NCBI GenBank assembly: GCA_963540505.1
Contig: CAUTMV010000003.1
Span: 134,708-198,707 of the forward strand
Reading direction: 5' to 3'
DNA length: 64,000 nucleotides
Origin: Wolinella sp963540505
GTDB taxonomy: Bacteria > Campylobacterota > Campylobacteria > Campylobacterales > Helicobacteraceae
The notes below the pieces were generated by a model. That model did no database searches and had not been told where the DNA came from. It was given only the letters and a program-made list of their open reading frames with translations. The translations under genes and the position numbers were made by a program. Of this stretch, positions 49,817-57,285 are shown in pieces. Each line of letters starts with the position of its first letter. Within the stretch, counting starts at the first letter, position 1.

Positions 49817-50228
49817 TTTCACTCTCACTGGTTACGATTTTGGTTTTGAAGGGGAGCTTGCTCTGCGCGAGTGCCAGTGCCTCACGAGCAAGCTCTACAT
49901 CGATTCCCGCTAATTCATAGATCATGCGCCCCGGCTGGATATTCATTACCCACTTATCCACAGAGCCTTTACCCTTACCCATACGAGTTTCAAGAGGCTT
50001 TGCGGTTAAAGGCTTATCGGGAAACACGCGAATCCAAATCTTGCCCACCCTTTTGGTATGCCTACTCATCGCGATTCTCGCTGCCTCAATCTGTCTAGAA
50101 TCGATCCGCCCATGCTCTAAGGCCTTGATTCCTATATCGCCGAAAGAGAGGGCATTACCGCGGAAAGATTTCCCCCGATTCCTGCCCTTCATCTGCTTTC
50201 TATATTTAGTTCGTTTTGGCATTAACAT
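49803..50228 (-). CDS. rplP: 50S ribosomal protein L16
   Basis: A 141-residue protein that shapes the A-site region: MLMPKRTKYRKQMKGRNRGK, the GRIDSRQIEAARIAMSRHTK segment and MGKGKGSVDKWV. The MLM start at 50228 is the form I recall from H. pylori; ATG at 50222 is possible. Confidence 0.97.
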   Translation of the reverse strand: MLMPKRTKYRKQMKGRNRGKSFRGNALSFGDIGIKALEHGRIDSRQIEAARIAMSRHTKRVGKIWIRVFPDKPLTAKPLETRMGKGKGSVDKWVMNIQPGRMIYELAGIDVELAREALALAQSKLPFKTKIVTSESENEIY

Positions 50229-50231
50229 AAT

Positions 50232-50942
50232 TTACTGCCTCCTTCTTCGTGTGCCTCGAGCAGGCTCTTTCTCTCGTGTCGAAGTCTCCTCTTTTTTCTC
50301 GGGCTGAATTCCTTTCTGCAAAACTTCGCCTTTAAAAATCCAAACTTTCGCACCGATAATTCCATACGTGGTCATCGCCTCGGCAAAGCCATAATCAATC
50401 TTCGCTCGCAATGTATGAAGCGGCACGCGCCCCTCCATATACCACTCCGTCCTTGCCATCTCAGCCCCGGCTAATCGCCCGGAGACTTTGATTTTAATCC
50501 CCTTCGCACCTGATTTCATCGCCGCTTGCATGACCTTCTTCATCGCGCGCCTGAAAGCTACACGTCGCTCAAGCTGCATGGTAATGTTCTCGGCCGCAAG
50601 TTGTGCGTTTGCTTGAGGTCGCTTTACCTCTTTAATGTTGATGGAAATCTCTTTATCAACAATCTTTTTGAGCGAATCTTTAAGCTTCTCAATATCCGCA
50701 CCCTTCTTGCCAATAATGATTCCTGGACGAGCTGCCACAACCGTTACGCGGAGCTTCTTAGCCGTTCGCTCAATGATAATCTCGCTCACACCCGCATAAT
50801 AGAGCTCTTTTTTGAGGAATCGTCGGATTTTGTGATCTTCACTGATATTTGCCGGAGTAGTTTCAGAGTTTGGAAACCATCGTGAAGCCCAATTTCTATT
50901 GATACCCAGTCTAAGACCGATAGGATTAACTTTTTGACCCAT
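50232..50942 (-). CDS. rpsC: 30S ribosomal protein S3
   Basis: A 236-residue mRNA-entry protein: MGQKVNPIGLRLGINRNWAS, a type II KH domain (RPGIIIGKKGADIEKLKDSL) and the C-terminal S3 domain (GVKGIKIKVSGRL-like stretch). The tail is rich in Lys, Glu and Arg. Confidence 0.98.
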   Translation of the reverse strand: MGQKVNPIGLRLGINRNWASRWFPNSETTPANISEDHKIRRFLKKELYYAGVSEIIIERTAKKLRVTVVAARPGIIIGKKGADIEKLKDSLKKIVDKEISINIKEVKRPQANAQLAAENITMQLERRVAFRRAMKKVMQAAMKSGAKGIKIKVSGRLAGAEMARTEWYMEGRVPLHTLRAKIDYGFAEAMTTYGIIGAKVWIFKGEVLQKGIQPEKKEETSTREKEPARGTRRRRQ

Positions 50943-50943
50943 G

Positions 50944-51273
50944 CTATTTATCCTTACTTTGTTCTACGACTTCCACGAATACATGGGAAGTAGGCTTGCG
51001 AATCGGAGTGGCTCGCCCCCTAGCTCTAGGAGTAAATCTTCGCAACACGGGACCAGCATCCACTCTGCAAGACTTGATGATTGCATTTTCCGCGCCCATT
51101 CCGCTATTTGCAAGCGCAGAAGCGATTACTTTGGAGATTACTTTGGCAGCTTTGTTGGGCATAAATTCCAAAGATGCAATCGCCACCTCAGCATTCATTC
51201 CTTGAACCTCACGAGCTACCAGTCTGGCTTTAGTAGGCGAGAGTCTGATGTATCGTAATAGTGCTTTACTCAT
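50944..51273 (-). CDS. rplV: 50S ribosomal protein L22
   Basis: A 109-residue exit-tunnel protein: MSKALLRYIRLSPTKARLVA and the C-terminal RRFTPRARGRATPIRKPTSH loop. ATG at 51273 is chosen; the frame runs open to 51396 only inside rpsS. Confidence 0.97.
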   Translation of the reverse strand: MSKALLRYIRLSPTKARLVAREVQGMNAEVAIASLEFMPNKAAKVISKVIASALANSGMGAENAIIKSCRVDAGPVLRRFTPRARGRATPIRKPTSHVFVEVVEQSKDK

Positions 51274-51283
51274 GATTCCCTCC

Positions 51284-51565
51284 TTACTTACCGATCTTCT
51301 TCTGGACACTGCCCTTGTGTCCTTTGAAGGTTCTTGTAGGGGCAAATTCGCCCAATTTGTATCCGACGTGATTCTCGGTGATATAGACAGGGACAAAGGC
51401 TCTGCCGTTATGCACGTTAAATGTAAGACCGATCATGTCAGGCACGATTGTGCTGCGTCGTGACCAAGTCTTGATAGGTTTGTTGTCCTTTGTTTCTTTA
51501 CTTTTGAGCACTTTTTTCATCAAGTGGTCGTCGGTAAATGGACCTTTTTTAATTGATCTAGACAT
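51284..51565 (-). CDS. rpsS: 30S ribosomal protein S19
   Basis: A 93-residue head protein: MSRSIKKGPFTDDHLMKKV, TWSRRSTIVPDMIG-like segment and KLGEFAPTRTFKGHKG are diagnostic. Confidence 0.98.
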   Translation of the reverse strand: MSRSIKKGPFTDDHLMKKVLKSKETKDNKPIKTWSRRSTIVPDMIGLTFNVHNGRAFVPVYITENHVGYKLGEFAPTRTFKGHKGSVQKKIGK

Positions 51566-51579
51566 GCTACGCTACCCTC

Positions 51580-52407
51580 TTATTTTTTTCTTCTTGAAAT
51601 GATGAGCTTATCGCTAGCCTTTTTCTTTCTAGTCTTAAAGCCTTTCGCCGGCATACCCCATGGCGATACGGGATGTCCGCTTGAGCCCGTTTTACCTTCA
51701 CCACCACCGTGTGGGTGATCAACCGGGTTCATTGCCGCACCACGTGTTTGCGGACGGATTCCTCGGTATCGATTCCTGCCTGCCTTACCGATGGAGATGT
51801 TCGCAAAATCCGCATTCCCAATCGTCCCGATCGTCGCCATGCACTCCTCAAGGATATACCTCATCTCACCGCTAGGCATTCTGATGATGGTGTATTTGCC
51901 CTCGCGTCCCATAATCTGAGCAGACGCACCCGCACTTCTAGCGAGCTGACCGCCCGCACCGGGATGAAGCTCAATGTTATGCACAATCGTTCCGATAGGA
52001 ATACTCTTTAGCTTCATCGCATAGCCGTTTTTAATATCCAAACCACCCTCGGCAGAGATGATCACATGCCCCACAAACAGACCATCGGGTTGCAAAATGT
52101 ATCGCTTCTCGCCGTCTTTATAGGTAATAAGCGCGATACGGCAGTTTCGATACGGATCATACTCAATCGCCGTAACTCGCCCCTCGATTCCGAACTTATT
52201 ACGCTTGAAATCAATCACACGATAAAGCTTCTTCGCCCCACCCTCTTTATGCCGACTGGTAATGCGACCGTTATTATTCCGTCCAGCCGTCGTAGGGAGC
52301 TTAATGAGCAGGCTTCGCACGCTCGACTTCGCCGTGATGTCATTAGAGCTTAGCCCTGACATCGACCTACGGCTAGGCGTATATGGTTTATATGTTTTAA
52401 TTGCCAT
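51580..52407 (-). CDS. rplB: 50S ribosomal protein L2
   Basis: A 275-residue peptidyl-transferase-centre protein: GRNNNGRITSRHKEGGAKKL, RSAGASAQIMGREGKYTIIR and MNPVDHPHGGGEGKT, which includes the conserved histidine. Confidence 0.98.
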   Translation of the reverse strand: MAIKTYKPYTPSRRSMSGLSSNDITAKSSVRSLLIKLPTTAGRNNNGRITSRHKEGGAKKLYRVIDFKRNKFGIEGRVTAIEYDPYRNCRIALITYKDGEKRYILQPDGLFVGHVIISAEGGLDIKNGYAMKLKSIPIGTIVHNIELHPGAGGQLARSAGASAQIMGREGKYTIIRMPSGEMRYILEECMATIGTIGNADFANISIGKAGRNRYRGIRPQTRGAAMNPVDHPHGGGEGKTGSSGHPVSPWGMPAKGFKTRKKKASDKLIISRRKK

Positions 52408-52419
52408 TTCCTCTTCTCC

Positions 52420-52701
52420 TTACACCGCGAGCGATTCGATTTTTGCGCCCTCAGGCAACTTCACATAAAACTTCTTAAACGAAGTCCTTCTGCCCTCGAT
52501 TCCTCGGAATCGCTTCGTTTTGCCCTCTTGTCTGAGCGAATTCACCTTCAAAGGGGTAACTCCAAAATACTCTTTAAATACCGCCTTTAGCTGATTCTTG
52601 CTGACTTTTGGGGAAGTTTGCACCACGATTACGCCGCTCTCTTGAATTTGAAGCGACTTCTCCGTATACATAATAGATTTAATATCAGTGATATCCGCCA
52701 T
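52420..52701 (-). CDS. rplW: 50S ribosomal protein L23
   Basis: A 93-residue protein at the tunnel exit, docking site for trigger factor and SRP. SPKVSKNQLKAVFKEYFGV and VNSLRQEGKTKRFRG fit L23. Confidence 0.97.
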   Translation of the reverse strand: MADITDIKSIMYTEKSLQIQESGVIVVQTSPKVSKNQLKAVFKEYFGVTPLKVNSLRQEGKTKRFRGIEGRRTSFKKFYVKLPEGAKIESLAV

Positions 52702-52703
52702 GA

Positions 52704-53318
52704 TTAACCCTCTTTTGTAATCTCATCAAAGAGTGATTTTTCAATCACTACCGATCGAAACGCCGCGACCAAGTAAGCATTAAGCTCGTTGGCGTCAGCC
52801 AAATAGCACTCTTTAAGATTCCTAAATGCCAAAAATGTCCTCTCATCGCTAATCTGCGCGACAAAAAGCGTGTTTCGCTCATTGAGTGCCTTAAACATTG
52901 CGTATGCGTCTTTTGTTTTGCCACTATCCACCTGCAGGGAATCGATGACATAGAGCTTGCCCTGCTCGGCTTTCTCTGCGAGCGCATACTGGAGTGCGAG
53001 CTTTTTTTGCTTTTTGTTGACCTTCAGATTGTAGTTGCGATTATTGCTTGGACCGTGAGCGACACCACCGCCCACAAATACCGGCGAAGTAATGCTCCCC
53101 GCTCGAGCACGACCGCCACCCTTTTGGCTCCATGGCTTCTTGCCCCCGCCACTCACTTCGCCCCGATTCTTAGCCTTTGCACTGTTTGCACGCAAAGAGG
53201 CTAGATAGGACTTCACGTATAGATAAAGGTTGTGGGAGTGTATCTCTTTAAAACGCTCAGGAAGAGCCGCTTCGCCACTTTTTTGCAGCTCGCTATTCAG
53301 AATGATCGCCTTACTCAT
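52704..53318 (-). CDS. rplD: 50S ribosomal protein L4
   Basis: A 204-residue protein whose loop lines the exit tunnel: GEVSGGGKKPWSQKGGGRAR and FVGGGVAHGP. In E. coli L4 also represses the S10 operon. The start overlaps rplC by four bases. Confidence 0.98.
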   Translation of the reverse strand: MSKAIILNSELQKSGEAALPERFKEIHSHNLYLYVKSYLASLRANSAKAKNRGEVSGGGKKPWSQKGGGRARAGSITSPVFVGGGVAHGPSNNRNYNLKVNKKQKKLALQYALAEKAEQGKLYVIDSLQVDSGKTKDAYAMFKALNERNTLFVAQISDERTFLAFRNLKECYLADANELNAYLVAAFRSVVIEKSLFDEITKEG

Positions 53319-53893
53319 TTCACCACCTTTATTCTTCCTAGTGCGCCATTAAACCCGGGCACTGAGCCTTTGAGAACAAGAATCTTATTCTCTGTATCAA
53401 ATGAGACGATCTCATTTTGCACGCTAACCCTCTCATTTCCATACTGACCCGCCATCTTTTTCCCTGGCTGGACGCGTCCTGGCCACTCTCGATTCCCGAT
53501 AGAACCGGTTCTTCTATGGAATCGATGTCCATGCGCGTTAGGGCCGCCACCAAAATTCCATCGCTTCATAACACCGCTAAAGCCTCTACCTTTGGTATTA
53601 AATGAGACTTTCACACGCGTTGCGCTACCTAGCGGAGCAGTATCCTGATCGCCCGCTTCACTGTTTGCGACCTCTAATGTGGCAAATCGATTAAACTCTT
53701 TGCTTAGATTGTATCTCTTCTGCTGCCCTGCAATCGCCTTGTTGAGCTCTTTACCCTGCGAATACGCCACAAGTGCCTTGCCGCCTTCTAGGATTTGGCA
53801 GACTTTGGCATCCTTGACCTTTACCAACGTTACCGGCGTGCTAGGGGCAGAGATGGTTCGGCTCATGCCGATTTTTTCTACTAAAAATTCCAT
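53315..53893 (-). CDS. rplC: 50S ribosomal protein L3
   Basis: A 192-residue protein: MEFLVEKIGMSRTISAPSTP, GRGFSGVMKRWNFGGGPNAH and the HRRTGSIGNREWPGRVQPGK signature. ATG at 53893 has AAAGGAAG upstream; the longer open frame to 53956 runs into rpsJ and is rejected. Confidence 0.97.
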   Translation of the reverse strand: MEFLVEKIGMSRTISAPSTPVTLVKVKDAKVCQILEGGKALVAYSQGKELNKAIAGQQKRYNLSKEFNRFATLEVANSEAGDQDTAPLGSATRVKVSFNTKGRGFSGVMKRWNFGGGPNAHGHRFHRRTGSIGNREWPGRVQPGKKMAGQYGNERVSVQNEIVSFDTENKILVLKGSVPGFNGALGRIKVVK

Positions 53894-53912
53894 GATTACT
53901 CTTCCTTTTGCC

Positions 53913-54224
53913 TTACTTGTCCATGGATCTAACTTCAACATCGACCTCAGGCGCAAGATCCAGCTTCATCAGGCTATCTACCGTCTCTGAAGTCGCTGAG
54001 ACAATGTCAATAATCCGACTATGCACACGGATCTCAAACTGCTCGCGCGCGTCCTTATTGATGTGCGGAGATCGGAGGACAGTGTATCGCCTTTTTTTGG
54101 TAGGGAGAGGAATTGGACCACGAATCTCCGAGCCGGTGCGCTTAACGGCTTCCACAATGGAGACAACCGATCGATCAAGAACCCGATGGTCATAAGCTTT
54201 GAGCTTAAGTCGAATTTTTTCCAT
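53913..54224 (-). CDS. rpsJ: 30S ribosomal protein S10
   Basis: A 103-residue protein: MEKIRLKLKAYDHRVLDRSV and GPIPLPTKKRRYTVLRSPHI, followed by FEIRVHSRIIDI. First gene of the S10-spc-alpha superoperon, which runs on the minus strand without a long gap to rplQ. Confidence 0.98.
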   Translation of the reverse strand: MEKIRLKLKAYDHRVLDRSVVSIVEAVKRTGSEIRGPIPLPTKKRRYTVLRSPHINKDAREQFEIRVHSRIIDIVSATSETVDSLMKLDLAPEVDVEVRSMDK

Positions 54225-54247
54225 ATTTTATTTCCTTGAAAAGAACT

Positions 54248-54262
54248 CACCGAAATTCGGTG
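54248..54262 (-). promoter_or_regulatory. hairpin in the rpsJ mRNA leader
   Basis: A perfect inverted repeat, CACCGAAATTCGGTG (plus-strand reading), lies between the -10 box and rpsJ. CTCAC just upstream in the mRNA can compete with the CACC arm for GTGAG, which gives two exclusive structures. The leader is much shorter than the L4-controlled S10 leader of E. coli. Confidence 0.45.
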
Positions 54263-54280
54263 TATTTTGTGAGAGGCGAG

Positions 54281-54286
54281 ATTATA
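54281..54286 (-). promoter_or_regulatory. -10 element of the ribosomal superoperon
   Basis: Perfect TATAAT on the minus strand, 57 bases before the rpsJ ATG. It would drive the whole rpsJ-rplQ cluster. The divergent spacer to the ATPase gene is AT-rich. Confidence 0.55.
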
Positions 54287-54432
54287 TTCCAATCTATCGC
54301 GATTCGTCAATACAAAAATGGCTATTTTTAGGGATTTGATATATTTTGATATGAAATTTATTTCCTTTTTAAAAGGAAGATATTACGATTCCCAACGCTA
54401 TTTTATTTACCCGCACGCACAAAGGAGCATTT

Positions 54433-55503
54433 ATGGAAATTTTAGAGCGGCTTTTTGAAAAATCCAAAAATCTGCCCCTGTTTGCTGCAAGAAAACTTGA
54501 GCTTGAGGGCGAAAAAATGATCCTTTGCGGTGCGCCAAAAGTGGGGAAAACCTCGCTAGCCAAGAGCTATCTTCAAAATTTCGCCAACCCTCTTTATTTA
54601 AACCTTAAAGATCCGCGAATTAAGAGCGCGCTTCCCCTCATTGCGGCAAATATGGAGCGATTCTGCCAACACAACGACATTGAAGCGATCGCGATTGATA
54701 ACTACACGCCAAGCTTCCCCCTGCCTAGCGTGAAATCGATCCTACTTGTGAGCGAGACGAGGCTTGAGGCTCAGGGCTATACAAATCTCTCCTTGCGCGG
54801 GCTTGATTTTGAGGAATACTGGAGCTTTGATAAGCGTCATCAAAACGTGCGCCACCTCTTTAACGCTTTTTTGAAAGATGGCTCGCTTCCAGAAATTTCA
54901 CTTAGCGAGGATTCTCTCAAAAGTGCCCGCAAGCAGGAGATTTTACGCCTTTTGTGCAGCGACGAATCCGAGCTTGCTTTGCTTCATGGGCTGCTTGCGC
55001 ACATGGGGCAGAAAATCACGACCAATCAGCTTTATATGCACCTAAAAAAGAGGCTTCAGCTCTCAAAAGATCGGATTTATGCCACAATTAATGACTATCA
55101 CGCGCGAGGAATCCTTCATCTCGTGGAGAAATTCGAGCAAAAAAGCGCACCCAAAAAGCTCTTTTTTTGGGATTTTACCCTTGCGAATGTCCTAAGTTAT
55201 GAGCGAAATTTCGGAGCCTTGGTGGAGAATATGCTCTTTTTGGAATTGCTTAAGGAAGATGAGACGCTCTTTTACACGGACAAGGTGGATTTTATCCTGC
55301 CCAAGCGGGCTAGAGGCATACTCATCATGCCTTTTTGCACGCCTGAGAGCCTGCAAGCTCGTCTAGCGAAAATCCACAAAGAGCGAGAGTTTCTCGATTC
55401 CTTTACCATTATTACACTGGGATTTTCTCAAACGGGCGAGAGCCTTGGCATGCCCTACGGGGCGATTCCTTTTTGGGAATTTGCACTAGGACAAAACTAC
55501 TAG
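54433..55503 (+). CDS. AAA-type ATP-binding protein, HP1321-like
   Basis: A 356-residue P-loop protein with Walker A GAPKVGKTSLAKSY near residue 33, a Walker B-like AIAIDNYTPSF segment, and a C-terminal region with a winged-helix pattern (TTNQLYMHLKKRLQLSKDRIYATINDY) and a DUF4143/nuclease-like part (LLKEDETLFYTDKVDFILPK). This is the layout of archaeal-type ATPase/DUF4143 proteins. H. pylori HP1321 lies in the same place beside rpsJ (HP1320). Biological role unknown. Confidence 0.8.
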   Translation: MEILERLFEKSKNLPLFAARKLELEGEKMILCGAPKVGKTSLAKSYLQNFANPLYLNLKDPRIKSALPLIAANMERFCQHNDIEAIAIDNYTPSFPLPSVKSILLVSETRLEAQGYTNLSLRGLDFEEYWSFDKRHQNVRHLFNAFLKDGSLPEISLSEDSLKSARKQEILRLLCSDESELALLHGLLAHMGQKITTNQLYMHLKKRLQLSKDRIYATINDYHARGILHLVEKFEQKSAPKKLFFWDFTLANVLSYERNFGALVENMLFLELLKEDETLFYTDKVDFILPKRARGILIMPFCTPESLQARLAKIHKEREFLDSFTIITLGFSQTGESLGMPYGAIPFWEFALGQNY

Positions 55504-55523
55504 AATCAAAAATCACAAAAATT

Positions 55524-56076
55524 TCAGAATCGATAGTTGCAGCCGACAAAAAAGCGTGTTGTTTCTCAATATGAGCACGCCATCAACTCGCCTGCCCCCC
55601 CCCTGCCCGAGGTAAGGATAATTTTGTCTATTCGATAGGTCGGTATTTTCAGCCAAAATCAAGCGCGTGCTGCGCGCTAATTTCATAGATTCCTCCGAGC
55701 TTCACACCTCATGTCACATTCCCGTATCTGAAGCAAACGACGTCCTCTCTGTAAAAACACCCGCAACCCCGCGCCATTGCCCGCTAAAGCTCGGCGTATA
55801 GTCATATCTGATGACTTTCGCAGAGATCGTATCGCCGTGACTCTTTTAAAGTCGTAATACTAGAGATAGCCCAGATGAGCACCTGCTATGCGATATTCTG
55901 CGTAGGTTCCTTAATTTTTTGTTCTCTTTTTTGGGATTGTGCGGATTTGGGTCGATGAAGGTCAACTTGCAAATCTACAAATCCTCCCTTGATTCCCACA
56001 AAAACCCGCTCTCACTCGCCATTAACGAACTCGCCAGCAAAGTGCCAAAAAGCAAATTTCTTTCAATTTTTATCAA
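55524..56076 (-). pseudogene. decayed outer-membrane beta-barrel protein gene
   Basis: The minus strand begins at TTG 56076 (AGAGG just upstream) with a signal peptide, IERNLLFGTLLASSLMASES, and GFLWES, the start typical of Helicobacter outer-membrane proteins, then hits a stop. Further on, pieces in various frames read TYAEYRIAGAHLGYL-stop-YYDFKR, HGDTISAKVIRYDYTPSFSG, WRGVAGVFTERTSFASD, LGGIYEISAQHALDFG and NTDLSNRQNYPYLGQGGAGE, and the end is TTRFFVGCNYRF-stop, a barrel terminus with C-terminal Phe. At least four stops and several frameshifts, plus a shortened middle, show decay. It explains most of the 874-base spacer 55504-56377; 56077-56333 holds nothing seen. Confidence 0.72.
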
Positions 56077-56333
56077 AACCTCTTTTGTAATCCAAGAGCC
56101 TCTACTCCAAAAACCTGCGCGACTTCGGAATTTTGCGCGATTGCGTCGTGCCTGATCACAAACTTGCGTCATTCTTAACCGTTTCTTTTGTAATTTCTAT
56201 TTTAAGCATATATGGCTAAAAATAAGGCACTCTTATCACTTTACAAAGCAACGATAATACTTCACACAAAACTGTAAAAATTCAACACAAGCTTGAAAAA
56301 TGGGGATTTTCGAGAGGAGAACAGCGAGAGATT

Positions 56334-56358
56334 CCCGCGCGAGCGACTTACTCGCGGG
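56334..56358. terminator. GC-rich inverted repeat downstream of the Cys-rich protein gene
   Basis: Arms CCCGCGCGAG and CTCGCGGG with a seven-base loop and a two-base bulge, 20 bases after the stop of the minus-strand gene. No T-run follows, so a terminator role is uncertain. Confidence 0.35.
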
Positions 56359-56377
56359 GTTAGAGCATAAAAGAAGC

Positions 56378-56641
56378 TTACTTCTTATCTGCTCCACATT
56401 TTTTATCCGCGCCGCATTTTGCGTCAGGCTTTTTCTTCTTTAGCTCGTCTTTTTGATCTGCACCGCAGCATGAAGCACCGCATTTTGCTTCGCCTTTTTT
56501 ATCTGCGCCGCATTTTGCAGCACCGCACTTCATTTCGCCTTTTTTATCTGCACCGCATTTTGCGTCAGCCGCCAATGCGCTACCTGCGAACATCATTGCA
56601 AGCAAAACCGCCGCAAAAGCCTTAAAAGCTGAAAATTTCAT
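56378..56641 (-). CDS. small exported KCGADKK-repeat protein
   Basis: An 87-residue protein with a signal peptide (AFKAFAAVLLAMMFAGSALA, cut near residue 24) and a mature part made almost only of Lys, Cys, Gly, Ala, Asp and Glu. KCGADKK occurs four times intact in variants (KCGADKKGE, KCGAAKCGADKK, KCGADKKCGADKK), with CGASCCGADQK between; about nine cysteines in all. Such Cys-Gly/Lys repeats suggest metal binding in the periplasm. The pattern resembles HvfA-type bufferin precursors, in which cysteines are modified, but no MNIO (DUF692) enzyme gene is in the window. Its own promoter and spacer suggest it is monocistronic. Confidence 0.8.
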   Translation of the reverse strand: MKFSAFKAFAAVLLAMMFAGSALAADAKCGADKKGEMKCGAAKCGADKKGEAKCGASCCGADQKDELKKKKPDAKCGADKKCGADKK

Positions 56642-56685
56642 GGAATCTCCTTGAAAATTATTTGAAAGCGCAAGAATAGCACTAA

Positions 56686-56691
56686 ATTATA
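56686..56691 (-). promoter_or_regulatory. -10 element for the KCGADKK-repeat gene
   Basis: Perfect TATAAT on the minus strand, 45 bases before the ATG in an AT-rich divergent spacer. Confidence 0.5.
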
Positions 56692-56783
56692 AAAATGTTA
56701 TTAAAAACTCATAAAACTTTGCCTATTTCTTTCTGCAAAATCTCGCTACATAAAACAAAATAAATACGCAAAAAGCAATATGC

Positions 56784-56789
56784 TACAAT
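56784..56789 (+). promoter_or_regulatory. -10 element placed for leaderless transcription of the GMC operon
   Basis: TGCTACAAT ends only seven bases before the ATG at 56797, and no Shine-Dalgarno sequence precedes that ATG. Transcription from this box would begin at or next to the start codon. Confidence 0.45.
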
Positions 56790-56796
56790 CACCGCC

Positions 56797-57285
56797 ATGA
56801 AACGACGGACATTTTTGAGCTTTTTTGCGCTGGGTGTATGCACGCCCCTTTTTTGTGCAACACACGCGACGCAAGAGAAAAAAACAGAGGCGATTCTCGC
56901 AGGGGTTCAGGAGCTGCTTTTACCTAAGACCAAACATATGCCCTCGGCAAGCGAAGTAAATGCGCTTGGATTCCTGCGCAATGCCCTAAAAAGCGAGCAC
57001 ATGGATAGCGATGATCGCGATTTTATTCTCGAGGGAGCTATCGAATTTCATCAGTATTTTCCAAACTTTTTGGAAGCAAATGCGCCAAAACGCCTCGCAC
57101 TACTCAAAAAAGCCCTCAAAAAGGAGTATTTTGAGGCATGGTGCTCGCTCCTCATATATTATGGTTTGGAGGCGATGTTTAGCGATCCGATTTATGGCGG
57201 GAATCGTAACGAGCTCGGCTGGAAAGCGGTCTCTCATATCCCAGGAGAGCCCCGTCCCAAACGCCCTTATGGAGCAATTTTATGA
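56797..57285 (+). CDS. gluconate 2-dehydrogenase subunit 3-like protein
   Basis: A 162-residue small subunit that helps export and mature its GMC partner. The N-terminus MKRRTFLSFFALGVCTPLF has an Arg-Arg pair and hydrophobic stretch like a Tat signal. The DPIYGGNRNELGWKAVSHIPGEPRP motif is the hallmark of the gluconate_2-dh3 family. The gene overlaps the next by ATGA. The pair corresponds to Campylobacter jejuni Cj0414-Cj0415, as I recall. Confidence 0.87.
   Translation: MKRRTFLSFFALGVCTPLFCATHATQEKKTEAILAGVQELLLPKTKHMPSASEVNALGFLRNALKSEHMDSDDRDFILEGAIEFHQYFPNFLEANAPKRLALLKKALKKEYFEAWCSLLIYYGLEAMFSDPIYGGNRNELGWKAVSHIPGEPRPKRPYGAIL

Noticed and set aside
55524..55913. TGA/TAG codons in the outer-membrane protein remnant as recoding (selenocysteine or programmed frameshift)
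   Set aside because: Several different stops and shifts in many places, no SECIS-like hairpin or slippery site; decay is simpler.
55919..56155. A 78-codon plus-strand open frame in the long spacer
   Set aside because: It is opposite the signal-peptide part of the decayed outer-membrane protein gene, which is the better reading; no ribosome-binding site.
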